Shown here in pieces: positions 6,643-15,166 of a stretch of DNA of 50,107 nt (its first letter is position 1; the number at the start of each line of letters is the position of its first letter). The stretch is taken from positions 1 through 50,107 of the forward strand of contig WQWM01000017.1 of NCBI GenBank assembly GCA_009785335.1, in the 5' to 3' direction. The position numbers and the translations under genes are program-made. This DNA is from Oscillospiraceae bacterium. GTDB lineage: Bacteria; Bacillota; Clostridia; Oscillospirales; Acutalibacteraceae. The notes beneath the pieces are model-generated. The model was not told the origin of the DNA, ran no database searches, and saw only the letters and a list, made by a program, of their open reading frames with translations.

Positions 6643-6671
6643 TTGCATATCCCGCAACGCTATGATATAAT
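6643..6671 (+). promoter_or_regulatory. Promoter of zinc-ribbon membrane gene
   Basis: TTGCAT (6643-6648), 17 bp, TATAAT (6666-6671), TGA extension. Start site expected near 6678, inside the palindrome. Confidence 0.8.
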
Positions 6672-6676
6672 TATAT

Positions 6677-6700
6677 TATAGTTACTACATAGTGACTATA
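6677..6700. promoter_or_regulatory. Palindromic operator candidate
   Basis: TATAGTTACTA-CA-TAGTGACTATA is a near-perfect inverted repeat containing TAGTnACTA half-sites. It covers the predicted transcription start and lies between the RHH gene and its divergent neighbour. Confidence 0.65.
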
Positions 6701-6722
6701 TAATTTTAGGAGGTGTATTTTC

Positions 6723-7496
6723 ATGAAATGGTGCCCTAAATGTGACACGGAACATAACATGTCACTCGGCGACAAATTTTGCTCAACTTGTGGCAGCGAG
6801 CTCACTACCAAGCCAAACAATTTCGCCTTTTGCCCAAAGTGCGGGTATGAACTTGATGAACCCAGCGCGTTTTGCCCGAATTGCGGTCAAAATTTAACTA
6901 CCAATCCCCAAGCATTGCCCGTCAATATGCCGAATCTTGGTCAGCTTCAGGGCGCACTTCCCGCATTGGTGGCGTGGCCGAAGGAACGCTGGATGTTCTT
7001 GTTAAGTGGCCTAGGAACGATCTTTTTTTCGCTGTTTGGTTGGGCAAGTGTGCGGGGCGCAGACATGCTTCAAATGCTAGCGCGCGAAATTGGGCTTCCC
7101 ATCGGAGAAATCAACACAAGCTTCAGTCTATTTAGCTTATTTAGAATGTTTGGAACGGTGGTACGGTTGGAACGCGCAGCTGGTCGAGTTTCGAGTGAAG
7201 TTGCACCCGTTCAAGTAGTGCTCGGCATATTAATCGCCATATTGTTGGTGGCGTTTGCCTTGCTGGCGGTGGCTGCAATCATGCATTTCAAGGGCAAGCA
7301 ATGGAAAGTGTTTGCAACCGTCGGTTTTATTCTGGCACTACTCTTGGTTAGTCTGTGGATAATTGCCGTAGTTGCTGTTAACGCTCTCATGCGTGAAGAG
7401 TTTGGTTTTTCAATGTTAAGGCTAACGGCGGCTCCATTTATCGTGCTGGCGTCTAGCATCGTAGGGTTAATTTTCCTGAAGAAAGCAAAAGCGTAA
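6723..7496 (+). CDS. Double zinc-ribbon membrane protein
   Basis: A 257-aa protein with two N-terminal zinc ribbons (CPKC...CSTC at 4-22 and CPKC...CPNC at about 38-55), a linker, then about four membrane helices (first near residues 90-110, others in about 165-255). Such zinc-ribbon/TM proteins are common in Clostridia and mostly uncharacterised. RBS GGAGG (6709) precedes ATG 6723. The promoter carries a palindrome likely bound by the divergent RHH protein, so expression is probably repressible. Function unknown. Confidence 0.75.
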   Translation: MKWCPKCDTEHNMSLGDKFCSTCGSELTTKPNNFAFCPKCGYELDEPSAFCPNCGQNLTTNPQALPVNMPNLGQLQGALPALVAWPKERWMFLLSGLGTIFFSLFGWASVRGADMLQMLAREIGLPIGEINTSFSLFSLFRMFGTVVRLERAAGRVSSEVAPVQVVLGILIAILLVAFALLAVAAIMHFKGKQWKVFATVGFILALLLVSLWIIAVVAVNALMREEFGFSMLRLTAAPFIVLASSIVGLIFLKKAKA

Positions 7497-7511
7497 ATTA
7501 GTAAAAAACGA

Positions 7512-7544
7512 AGCAGGCAGATTGATATCTGCCTGCTGTTTTTA
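7512..7544 (+). terminator. Terminator of zinc-ribbon membrane gene
   Basis: AGCAGGCAGAT / ATCTGCCTGCT stem followed by GTTTTTA; may serve both converging genes. Confidence 0.8.
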
Positions 7545-7554
7545 TGCCCATTCG

Positions 7555-8118
7555 CTACACCCGCCGCACCCGCAGCGCAATATTCACGCCCTCGGCCAGG
7601 CAAAACGTCGCCCCCTGCGGTGAATACACAACCAAGTGCAGGTGCGCGTCGCACTCGATCTCCGCCAAGCCAAGCCCGCACAGTGTGAAGGGCTCGCCCT
7701 CGAAAAACTCAACGGAAGTTGCCGTGCAGGGGATAACCGCCCCATTGTGCGTGACGGCCAGCTGCACCACGCCTTGGCAAAGCCCCGCCCCACGCAGGCA
7801 ATAGTCAATTTCATACACACCCGATTCAGCGATGATGGCGCAGTTTTGCTTGTCGTATTGCGCACCGGCAGCTGGCATGCAGTGGCTAAACGTCAGGGCG
7901 AGCACATCGTCTGCGTCAACCTGCACCTCGCCGCTGCAGTTGTTGAACATGCCGCAATAAGCTGCAGCAGATGCACAACCCGCTGGTCCCGTTGCCCCTC
8001 GTGGACCCGGCGCGCCACGCATGCCGGGCATACCCGGGCAGCCAGTGGCTCCTGTTGCGCCGCGTACTGTGCGCGCAGGCTGTGCTGCGCCATAACCAAA
8101 ATTCAACTTGTGTTGCAA
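7555..8118 (-). CDS. Collagen-like spore-surface protein candidate
   Basis: About 187 aa. After a short N-terminus comes a collagen-type Gly-X-Y stretch (about residues 20-47: GATGATGCPGMPGMRGAPGP...), then a Cys-containing, beta-rich globular domain of about 135 residues. This layout resembles BclA-type exosporium proteins, in which the collagen stalk projects from the spore and the C-terminal domain trimerises. The collagen part is short. No ATG fits: SD GGAGG (8131-8127) is 8 nt from TTG 8118, better than TTG 8124. No clear SigA promoter is seen upstream, which would suit mother-cell sigma control. Spore location is inferred. Confidence 0.65.
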   Translation of the reverse strand: MQHKLNFGYGAAQPARTVRGATGATGCPGMPGMRGAPGPRGATGPAGCASAAAYCGMFNNCSGEVQVDADDVLALTFSHCMPAAGAQYDKQNCAIIAESGVYEIDYCLRGAGLCQGVVQLAVTHNGAVIPCTATSVEFFEGEPFTLCGLGLAEIECDAHLHLVVYSPQGATFCLAEGVNIALRVRRV

Positions 8119-8213
8119 ACGCAAGCCCTCCCCAATATGTAGTTATTTCCGTACAGTATATTCACGCGGGGCGAAATTTGTGCATGATTTTTTTGGAAAT
8201 TGCACTTTAGCAC

Positions 8214-8242
8214 TTGACAACGGCGGTTTTTTGTGGTAAAGT
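8214..8242 (+). promoter_or_regulatory. mraZ (dcw cluster) promoter
   Basis: TTGACA (8214-8219), 17 bp, TAAAGT (8237-8242) with TGG extension. Confidence 0.8.
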
Positions 8243-8288
8243 GGAGTGTACAAGCCCATGAAGTGGGGCGAAGTGGAGTGCAGTGGAT
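8241..8288 (+). promoter_or_regulatory. MraZ-box array
   Basis: GTGGAG at 8241, GTGGGG at 8263, GTGGAG at 8273 and GTGGAT at 8283. The last three are exactly 10 bp apart, matching the helical spacing known for MraZ operators (TGGG-type repeats with 5-nt gaps). They lie at and just after the start site, so MraZ should repress its own cluster. Confidence 0.75.
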
Positions 8289-8414
8289 AAATCTGTTGAA
8301 ACTGTGGATAACTTTGTCGCTTCGCTTCACTCGCATAGGGGCCTTACGAGCTACTCCAGTTTCTTCGCTTCATATGCGATAGACTCTTCAAATCTTATGA
8401 AAGGCGGAATGTAT

Positions 8415-8882
8415 ATGGCACGTTTACCGCGTGGTACGGCTGAAGTAACCCTTGATGCCAAGGGCCGCGTAGCTGTGCCTGCTAAGTTCCGCCCAATTTT
8501 TGAGGAGCGCTACCCTGTGTTGTGGGATGCCCAAGACCCCAAACGCCGCTGCTTGGTGCTGTCGCACGAAAGCTACATTGATGCGATTATCGACCGCGAA
8601 ATGGAAAAAGTGCCCGACGATAGCCGCGTGGACGTGCACCATATGCTCATCGCCAACATGGAAGACATTGACCTGGATGCCAATGGACGCTTTGTGATTA
8701 GTGAGCGTTATCACGAAAAATTCGGTTATGCACGCGGCGAAAAACTGTTTTTGATTGCCAACAAAGAGTATATTGAGCTGTGGTCGTTGCCAACCTGGCA
8801 GGCGTTTAATGCACAGCAAACCCTAGTTAGCCACCGCATTGACTACACGCCCCACGCGGTGAAGGCGGTTGCCCATGAGTGA
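8415..8882 (+). CDS. mraZ: MraZ, transcriptional repressor of the dcw cluster
   Basis: A 155-aa AbrB-like double SWAP-domain protein that forms rings and binds repeated boxes in its own promoter. First domain: VTLDAKGRVAVPAKFR; second: IDLDANGRFVISERY. ATG 8415 is chosen because AAGGCGG (8400-8406) lies 8 nt upstream; longer in-frame starts would run through the operator. The stop overlaps rsmH by 8 bp (ATGAGTGA), the standard coupling. Direct-repeat boxes at 8241-8288 support autorepression. Confidence 0.93.
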   Translation: MARLPRGTAEVTLDAKGRVAVPAKFRPIFEERYPVLWDAQDPKRRCLVLSHESYIDAIIDREMEKVPDDSRVDVHHMLIANMEDIDLDANGRFVISERYHEKFGYARGEKLFLIANKEYIELWSLPTWQAFNAQQTLVSHRIDYTPHAVKAVAHE

Positions 8883-9780
8883 GTTTCACCATGTAACCGT
8901 TTTGCTGAACGAAACCGTGCAGGCGGTGCGGCCGCAGCCCGGCGGGGTTTATCTGGATGGCACAGCTGGCGGCGGCGGGCACAGTGCACTGTTGCTGCAG
9001 CGCATGCAAGGGCAAGGCACGTTGCTTGCTTTTGATCGCGACCCCGATGCCATCGCGCACCTGCAAGCCAGATTCGCGAATGAGCCTGTCGTGCAGCTCA
9101 TTCACGCGAACTTTTTTGAAGCGGCACAGCATGTGACTGCTCAAGTCAACGGCATTATACTTGATTTAGGTGTAAGCTCGCACCAGTTAGACACAGACAG
9201 CAGGGGCTTTAGCTACCATCGTGAAGCCCCGCTTGACATGCGCATGAGCCAAAGCGGCACCAGCGCAGCCGATCTCGTGAATACCATGGCCGAGCATGAG
9301 CTGGCGGACATGCTATTCACCCTAGCACAGGAGAAATTTTCGCGGCGCATTGCCCGCGCAATTGTTGCAGCACGTCCCATCCACACCACCACACAGCTGG
9401 CTGAGATTATCGCCAATGCTGTGCCCGCCGCCGCAAGAAGAGAAGGCCACCCCGCCCGCAAAACCTTCATGGCGTTGCGCTATGCTTGCAATGGCGAACT
9501 GGATGGCCTAGAACAAGCCCTGCACAGTTTATTCAGCTTGCTTGTGCCCGGCGGCCGCATGGCAGTGATCACGTTTAACTCCCTTGAAGACGTTGCCATG
9601 AAGCGCGTGACCAAGCAACTCACTGCGGGCTGCACTTGCCCGCCGCAGTTCCCCGCATGTGTGTGCGGCAAAACGCCGCAGGCACGCGTGCCGCAAAAAC
9701 CAATGCTGCCATCGCAAGCAGAATTAACGCAAAATCCCCGTGCCCGCAGTGCAAAACTGCGTGTGATCGAGAAATTATAG
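8875..9780 (+). CDS. rsmH: 16S rRNA (cytosine1402-N4)-methyltransferase RsmH
   Basis: SAM-dependent methyltransferase acting on C1402 of 16S rRNA, classically the second gene of the dcw cluster (mraW). The 301-aa protein opens with FHHVTVLLNET, has the SAM loop DGTAGGGGHS, the LDLGVSSHQL motif and ends with NPRARSAKLRV, all typical. It overlaps mraZ by 8 bp and is 11 bp from the FtsL-like gene. Confidence 0.96.
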   Translation: MSEFHHVTVLLNETVQAVRPQPGGVYLDGTAGGGGHSALLLQRMQGQGTLLAFDRDPDAIAHLQARFANEPVVQLIHANFFEAAQHVTAQVNGIILDLGVSSHQLDTDSRGFSYHREAPLDMRMSQSGTSAADLVNTMAEHELADMLFTLAQEKFSRRIARAIVAARPIHTTTQLAEIIANAVPAAARREGHPARKTFMALRYACNGELDGLEQALHSLFSLLVPGGRMAVITFNSLEDVAMKRVTKQLTAGCTCPPQFPACVCGKTPQARVPQKPMLPSQAELTQNPRARSAKLRVIEKL

Positions 9781-9791
9781 GAGAAAACACG

Positions 9792-10268
9792 ATGCAACCT
9801 CAATATAATAACGACTACTTTGCCATGTTTGAGTCGGCCGCAGCACCGGTGCGCAAGCCCGTTCATCCGCACCCCAACACCAAGCCGCGCCGCGACCAAC
9901 AACAAAGACCCGACCTGCGCTTGGTGCCGCAGCCCAAGCAATCCATCAAAGAACAGAACGCACATGCACGCCAAACCTGGAAGCGTTTTCTCACCAGCGC
10001 AACAATCATTGGCATTGTGGGGGCGTGCGCCTTCGGCGTGATTTACATGGAAAATCGGCATCACCAAGTAATTGTTGAACACCAGCAATTGCAGGTTGAA
10101 CTGGCGCGCGAGCACGAGCGCAACCTGAGCTTTCGCACGCAAATTGAGCAAATGTTTTCCCTCGAAATCGTGCAGGATATCGCCATTAACCAGCTGCGCA
10201 TGGTGCCCGTGCAGGGTGGCCGCGTGACCTACTTGAACATGCAGCGCGGCGACCAGCGTTTGGATTAA
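9792..10268 (+). CDS. ftsL: FtsL-like divisome protein
   Basis: A 158-aa bitopic protein: a long, basic, Gln/Pro-rich cytoplasmic region (1-72), one membrane helix (about 73-95, FLTSATIIGIVGACAFGVIYM), then a coiled-coil segment (ENRHHQVIVEHQQLQVELAREHE) and a short tail. FtsL sequences diverge strongly; the assignment rests on topology, coiled coil and position between rsmH and the class B PBP. RBS AGGAG (9779) precedes ATG 9792. The cytoplasmic part is longer than usual. Confidence 0.75.
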   Translation: MQPQYNNDYFAMFESAAAPVRKPVHPHPNTKPRRDQQQRPDLRLVPQPKQSIKEQNAHARQTWKRFLTSATIIGIVGACAFGVIYMENRHHQVIVEHQQLQVELAREHERNLSFRTQIEQMFSLEIVQDIAINQLRMVPVQGGRVTYLNMQRGDQRLD

Positions 10269-10322
10269 TGCGCACATAAACCATGATGTACTAAGCATAC
10301 CCTAGCTTGAGGGGGTGGGATT

Positions 10323-12647
10323 GTGACCAACCGAAAAAGAAGAACGCCGCAAAGCACACGCTTTCGCCAACGGGCGGTGGTGGTGCTGGTTTTGTTGATT
10401 TTGCTAGGCTTTGGCACAGGTGCCACTGGCCTAGTGCGCGTGCAGCTCATTCGTGGCGCAGAATTCTCGGCGCGTGCGCAAGCTAACCAATTGCACGACA
10501 CCGAGGTGCCGCCGCAACGCGGCACAATTTATGACAGCCAAATGCGCCCCATTGCCGAAAGTGCCGCGGCATCGCTGGTGTTTATCAACCCCAACTTATT
10601 GAATCAGGCGATTAACCGCGATGAAATCGTGCAGACCATCGCCGAAGATTTAGCACCCATTTTGAACATCACGCCTGAACACGTGCATCGCCAGGCTAGT
10701 TTTACGCATCTGAATCATATGCGCTTGCAAGGGCGTGTTGACGACGAAACCATGCAGCTGGTGAATGAATTCCGCCGCCGCGAACTGGTTGTGCAAGAAC
10801 AAACCAATGACCCTGCCTTTGCTGACGCCGGCGGTGTGCGCAGCGTGCGCACAACATTCGGGCGTTATGTGCAGGTGCAGCCCGACGTGGTGCGGTTTTA
10901 TCGCTGGGGCGGTTTGGGTGGCAGCTTAATCGGCTTCACCGGCGCAGACGACGTGGGCCGCTCGGGCCTTGAGCTGCTGCACAATCAAACGCTCACGGGT
11001 TTGCCGGGGCGCATTGTGAGCGCACGCAGCGCGGCGGGTGTGAACCTGCCCATTCATTACAGTTCCATTTATGATCCGCAGCCGGGCAACAGCCTTGTGC
11101 TGACCATTGACGAAGTGGCACAGCGGTTTCTTGAACGCTCCCTTGAACAAGCACGCATTGATGCCACGGCCGACGCAGCCTATGGCATTGTGATGTGCGT
11201 GCGCACAGGTGCGATTTTAGCCATGGCCAGCGTGCCCAGCTTTGACCCGAACAATCACCAGCGCATCGCCGATGAAGCCCTGCGCGAACGCATCATGGCC
11301 ATTCCCAATGAGGAAGAACGCCGTCAAGCCTATAACCATGCCATGATGGCGCAGTGGCGTAACGGCAGCATTGAGTTGACCTACGAACCCGGTTCGGTGT
11401 TCAAAGTGGTCACCTTCGCGGCTGCCATTGAAGAGGGCCTTGTGAACATGAACACCACGTTCCACTGCACCGGTGTTATCCAAATTGCCAACCGCCGCAT
11501 GCACTGCCACAACCGCAACGGACACGGCACGCTCACCCTGGCGCAAGGGCTGATGAACAGCTGTAACCCCTTTACCATCAACATGGGGCAGATGTTGGGC
11601 AGAGACACATTCTATGATTACTTCGAGGCCTTTGGCTTCACTGATCCCACCGGCATTGACCTGCCCGGTGAATTTCGTCCACGCACTGGCGTGAATATTC
11701 ACAGCCGCGAAAACACACGCATCGTGGAGCTGGCCAGTTCATCGTTCGGGCAAAGCTTTGAGGCATCGCCCATTCAAATCCTCAATGCGGTTGCGGCTAT
11801 CGCCAACGGCGGGCGGCTGATGCAACCCTTCGTGGTTGCGCGAGAAATTGATCCCGCAGGCCGTGTGGTGCGCGAGACCCAGCCCGTGCTGCGCCGCCAG
11901 GCTGTGAGCGAGCAAACTGCTGCGCTGGTGGCCTATATGATGGAGCAAACCGTCATCGACGGCACCGGCCGCAATGCATATGTAGCCGGCGCACGTGTGG
12001 CTGGTAAAACAGGCACGAGCCAAAAGCTTAGTGCAGGTGAGGGCTATGTGGCCTCATTTGCGGCGTTTGCGCCGGCGGATAACCCACAGTTTGCCATTTT
12101 GATTGCGATTGACAATCCGCAGGGGGTTATCAGCGGCGGGCAGCTTGCGGCGCCCGTTGCAGCCGAGGTTCTGGAGAGCCTGATGGTGTATAAAAACATC
12201 GAAATGCGTTACACTGAAACAGAGCGCCAAGCACTCGGCGGCTCCACGCCCAATGTGGTGCAGATGACACCCGCTGAAGCGCGTGCGCAATTGCAGCAAC
12301 AGGGTTTCCGTGTGGAAATCATCGGGCAGGGTGAGCAAGTGTTGCATCAAATTCCCGCACCAAGGCAGAATATCCCCGCCGGCGGGCTGGTGGTGTTATA
12401 TACCGACAACTCGGTTGCCCAGCGCATGGTTACCGTGCCGGATCTGACCGGACTGACCATCACGCAGGCACAACAGGCAGCATCTGCCGCAGGCTTGAAT
12501 ATTCGACTCACGGGCAACTTCAACAGCCACCAGCTGCGCACCAACCGCCAAAGCATTCCCGCGGGCACGCAGGCGCGCATGGGCGAAAACATCACTGTGC
12601 ATTTTGTCACCAGCTTTGGCGTGGTGGACAGAACAATTGACAATTAA
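10323..12647 (+). CDS. Class B penicillin-binding protein with PASTA domains (SpoVD/FtsI type)
   Basis: Transpeptidase that cross-links septal or spore-cortex peptidoglycan. The 774-aa protein has a basic tail, one membrane helix (about 18-38), a dimerisation domain, and the transpeptidase domain with S358-V-F-K361, S413-C-N415 and K562-T-G. Two C-terminal PASTA domains follow (about 638-700 and 703-768). PASTA repeats in the dcw position fit SpoVD or Pbp2B; both are possible because no second copy is in view. Start is GTG 10323 behind GAGGGGGTGGG. Confidence 0.93.
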   Translation: MTNRKRRTPQSTRFRQRAVVVLVLLILLGFGTGATGLVRVQLIRGAEFSARAQANQLHDTEVPPQRGTIYDSQMRPIAESAAASLVFINPNLLNQAINRDEIVQTIAEDLAPILNITPEHVHRQASFTHLNHMRLQGRVDDETMQLVNEFRRRELVVQEQTNDPAFADAGGVRSVRTTFGRYVQVQPDVVRFYRWGGLGGSLIGFTGADDVGRSGLELLHNQTLTGLPGRIVSARSAAGVNLPIHYSSIYDPQPGNSLVLTIDEVAQRFLERSLEQARIDATADAAYGIVMCVRTGAILAMASVPSFDPNNHQRIADEALRERIMAIPNEEERRQAYNHAMMAQWRNGSIELTYEPGSVFKVVTFAAAIEEGLVNMNTTFHCTGVIQIANRRMHCHNRNGHGTLTLAQGLMNSCNPFTINMGQMLGRDTFYDYFEAFGFTDPTGIDLPGEFRPRTGVNIHSRENTRIVELASSSFGQSFEASPIQILNAVAAIANGGRLMQPFVVAREIDPAGRVVRETQPVLRRQAVSEQTAALVAYMMEQTVIDGTGRNAYVAGARVAGKTGTSQKLSAGEGYVASFAAFAPADNPQFAILIAIDNPQGVISGGQLAAPVAAEVLESLMVYKNIEMRYTETERQALGGSTPNVVQMTPAEARAQLQQQGFRVEIIGQGEQVLHQIPAPRQNIPAGGLVVLYTDNSVAQRMVTVPDLTGLTITQAQQAASAAGLNIRLTGNFNSHQLRTNRQSIPAGTQARMGENITVHFVTSFGVVDRTIDN

Positions 12648-12672
12648 CACTGAACAACAAAGGAGGGCGCAC

Positions 12673-14103
12673 ATGCAATTGCGAGACTTACTGCGCTCAA
12701 TTCAATACAACGGAAAGCCCGAAAACACAACGGTCTCCCGCGTGACGGAAGATAGCCGAAAAGTTGTTCCCGGCAGCGTATTTTGTTGTGTTGCGGGCAA
12801 GGGTGTTGATGGCCACGATTATGCTGCACAGGCCTTGAAAAATGGCGCGGTGTGTGTGGTGGCGCAACACAGCCTTGGCCTGGCCTGCGAAGTAATTGTG
12901 GAGAACACCCGCGCGGCCTATGCGCTGCTTTGTGCGGCGTTTCATGGCTGTGCGCATGAGAAACTTACACTGGTTGGCGTAACCGGCACCAACGGCAAAA
13001 CCACCACGGCCTGCCTGCTTAAACAGATGTTTGACCACCTGGGCTATAAAACAGGGCTGATCGGCACGCTGGTGAACATGGTTGGCGATGCGGAATATCC
13101 TGCTGTGCTCACCACGCCTGACCCCTGGGAATTGCACAGTCTGTTTGCCGAGATGGTTGCCACAGGCTGCACGCACTGCTTCATGGAAGTATCCTCCCAA
13201 GCGTTGGACCAAAAGCGGGTGGAGGGCGTCACGTTTCAAGTGGGGGTGTTCAGCAATCTCACGCAGGACCATCTGGACTACCACGGCACATTTGAGAATT
13301 ATCTGCTGGCCAAGCGGCAATTGTTTTTGCAAAGCGAAATCGGCATTGTTAACCTAGACGACGAAGCCGCGCCTCGCATGGTGCAGGGCACGCCCGCACG
13401 ACCGGTAACTTATTCGATGAAGCGCGACAATGCAGATTATACCGCCAAAGAGATTCAATTGAGTGCAAGTGGCGTAAACTATCACTTGGTTGCGCGCAGC
13501 AACATTGGTCGTGTAGATTATCGCGTGCCGGGTGCGTTTTCGGTATATAATTCCATGGCGGCGGCATGCACAGCGCTAGAACTGGGCATTGACCTGCCGC
13601 GTATCACCGAGGCATTGGCAAAGTGCGGCGGCGTAAAAGGCCGCATGGAAGTCGTGCCTACGGACACGCCCTACAGTGTGATTATCGATTACGCCCACAC
13701 GCCGGATGGTCTGGAAAATGTGATTGCGGCGATAAATCAAACGCGGCAGGGTAAGTTGATTACGCTGTTTGGTTGCGGCGGTGAACGCGACGCCGCCAAA
13801 CGTCCGCTGATGGGCGAAATTGCTGCGCAGGGCAGCGACAGAGTGATTGTCACCAGCGATAATCCGCGCAGTGAAGACCCACAGGCGATTATCGACGGCA
13901 TTGTGGCGGGCATAAAATCACGCACCAAATTGCACGTTGAGTCCGATCGTCGCGCGGCCATTGCCTATGCGCTGAAAAAAGCAAAGCCAGGCGATGTTGT
14001 GCTGCTGGCGGGCAAGGGGCAAGAGACGTATCAAGTGCTTGCGGATGGCAAGATTGATTTTGATGAGCGGGAAATTGTGAGAGAACTTCTGGAAGGAAGA
14101 TAA
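12673..14103 (+). CDS. murE: UDP-MurNAc-L-Ala-D-Glu:meso-diaminopimelate ligase
   Basis: Adds the third stem amino acid to the cytoplasmic peptidoglycan precursor using ATP. The 476-aa protein has the Mur-ligase P-loop VTGTNGKTTTA (about 101-111) and DNPR (396-399), the motif that selects meso-diaminopimelate rather than lysine; the wall is therefore predicted to be mDAP type. ATG 12673 has AAGGAGGG upstream. It starts 25 bp after the PBP stop and is followed by mraY after 4 bp. Confidence 0.95.
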   Translation: MQLRDLLRSIQYNGKPENTTVSRVTEDSRKVVPGSVFCCVAGKGVDGHDYAAQALKNGAVCVVAQHSLGLACEVIVENTRAAYALLCAAFHGCAHEKLTLVGVTGTNGKTTTACLLKQMFDHLGYKTGLIGTLVNMVGDAEYPAVLTTPDPWELHSLFAEMVATGCTHCFMEVSSQALDQKRVEGVTFQVGVFSNLTQDHLDYHGTFENYLLAKRQLFLQSEIGIVNLDDEAAPRMVQGTPARPVTYSMKRDNADYTAKEIQLSASGVNYHLVARSNIGRVDYRVPGAFSVYNSMAAACTALELGIDLPRITEALAKCGGVKGRMEVVPTDTPYSVIIDYAHTPDGLENVIAAINQTRQGKLITLFGCGGERDAAKRPLMGEIAAQGSDRVIVTSDNPRSEDPQAIIDGIVAGIKSRTKLHVESDRRAAIAYALKKAKPGDVVLLAGKGQETYQVLADGKIDFDEREIVRELLEGR

Positions 14104-14107
14104 AACG

Positions 14108-15148
14108 ATGAACGGTTTTGTGGCAATGATCATTGCGCTGGTGCTGTCGCTTGGCATCACTGCGCTGTTGGGTTTTGTGCTCATTCCCTGGTTGCACAAG
14201 CTCAAGTTTGGGCAGGTGATATTAGACATTGGCCCTAACTGGCACAAACACAAGCAAGGCACACCCACCATGGGCGGCATCATGTTTATCATCGGCGTGC
14301 TGATTGCCGTGGTTGCTGCAATTGGCATGGATTTCGCGATGGGCGGACGCATGATGCAAGGCGACGGCACTGCACTGCGCCTGCTTGCAGGCGTGGGCAT
14401 GGCAGCGGCGTTTGGGCTGCTGGGTTTTCTTGATGACTACACCAAAGTGGTGAAGAAACGCAATAAAGGCTTGTCCATCCTGCAAAAAAGCATCATGCAG
14501 ATATTCATCATTGGCGGCTATCTGTTGGTGATGGTTCTTTCAATGCACGGACGTCCCAGCACATTGATTCCCTTTATAGGCCGTGTGAATCTGCCTGTGA
14601 TTTTGTTCGTGCTGTTTGCAGCAGTGGGTATTTATGCATTTGTGAATGCTGTGAATTTTACCGATGGCATTGATGGGCTGTGCAGCAGTGTAACGGTTAT
14701 CACGGGGACAGGCCTTGCTGCGTTTGCAGTGATGCGCGGGCTGTTTGGCGCGGGTGTGCTGGCGGCGGCACTCGTTGGCTGCTGCGTGGGTTTTCTGCTG
14801 TGGAATCGCCCGCCTGCTAAGGTGTTTATGGGTGATACAGGCAGCATGTTCATCGGTGGTTTGCTGCTGGCCATTGCTTTTGCTCTCGAGACTCCGGTTA
14901 TACTTTTGCCCATGGGTATCATATACGTAATTGAGTTCCTTTCGGATGTTATTCAGATTGGCTATTTCAAAGCCACTGGCGGCAAGCGTGTGTTCAAGAT
15001 GGCGCCCATTCACCATCATTTTGAGATGAGCGGTTGGAGCGAGAAAAAAATCGACTGGGTGTTTTGTGCCATCAATGCCGTGGGCGTGGCGATTGGCCTG
15101 GCGATTATTTATTTTGGGCTGAGTGCAATGCCTGGTTTTATGGTTTAA
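14108..15148 (+). CDS. mraY: Phospho-MurNAc-pentapeptide translocase
   Basis: Polytopic enzyme that transfers phospho-MurNAc-pentapeptide to undecaprenyl phosphate, forming lipid I. 346 aa with about ten membrane helices. Diagnostic motifs are GTPTMGG, the LDDYTKV loop with adjacent Asp residues, NFTDGIDGL, GDTGSM and the histidine motif APIHHHFEMSGW. It lies between murE and ftsW; murD, which often follows mraY, is absent here. Confidence 0.97.
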   Translation: MNGFVAMIIALVLSLGITALLGFVLIPWLHKLKFGQVILDIGPNWHKHKQGTPTMGGIMFIIGVLIAVVAAIGMDFAMGGRMMQGDGTALRLLAGVGMAAAFGLLGFLDDYTKVVKKRNKGLSILQKSIMQIFIIGGYLLVMVLSMHGRPSTLIPFIGRVNLPVILFVLFAAVGIYAFVNAVNFTDGIDGLCSSVTVITGTGLAAFAVMRGLFGAGVLAAALVGCCVGFLLWNRPPAKVFMGDTGSMFIGGLLLAIAFALETPVILLPMGIIYVIEFLSDVIQIGYFKATGGKRVFKMAPIHHHFEMSGWSEKKIDWVFCAINAVGVAIGLAIIYFGLSAMPGFMV

Positions 15149-15166
15149 TTGGTTAAGGGGGTAGGT

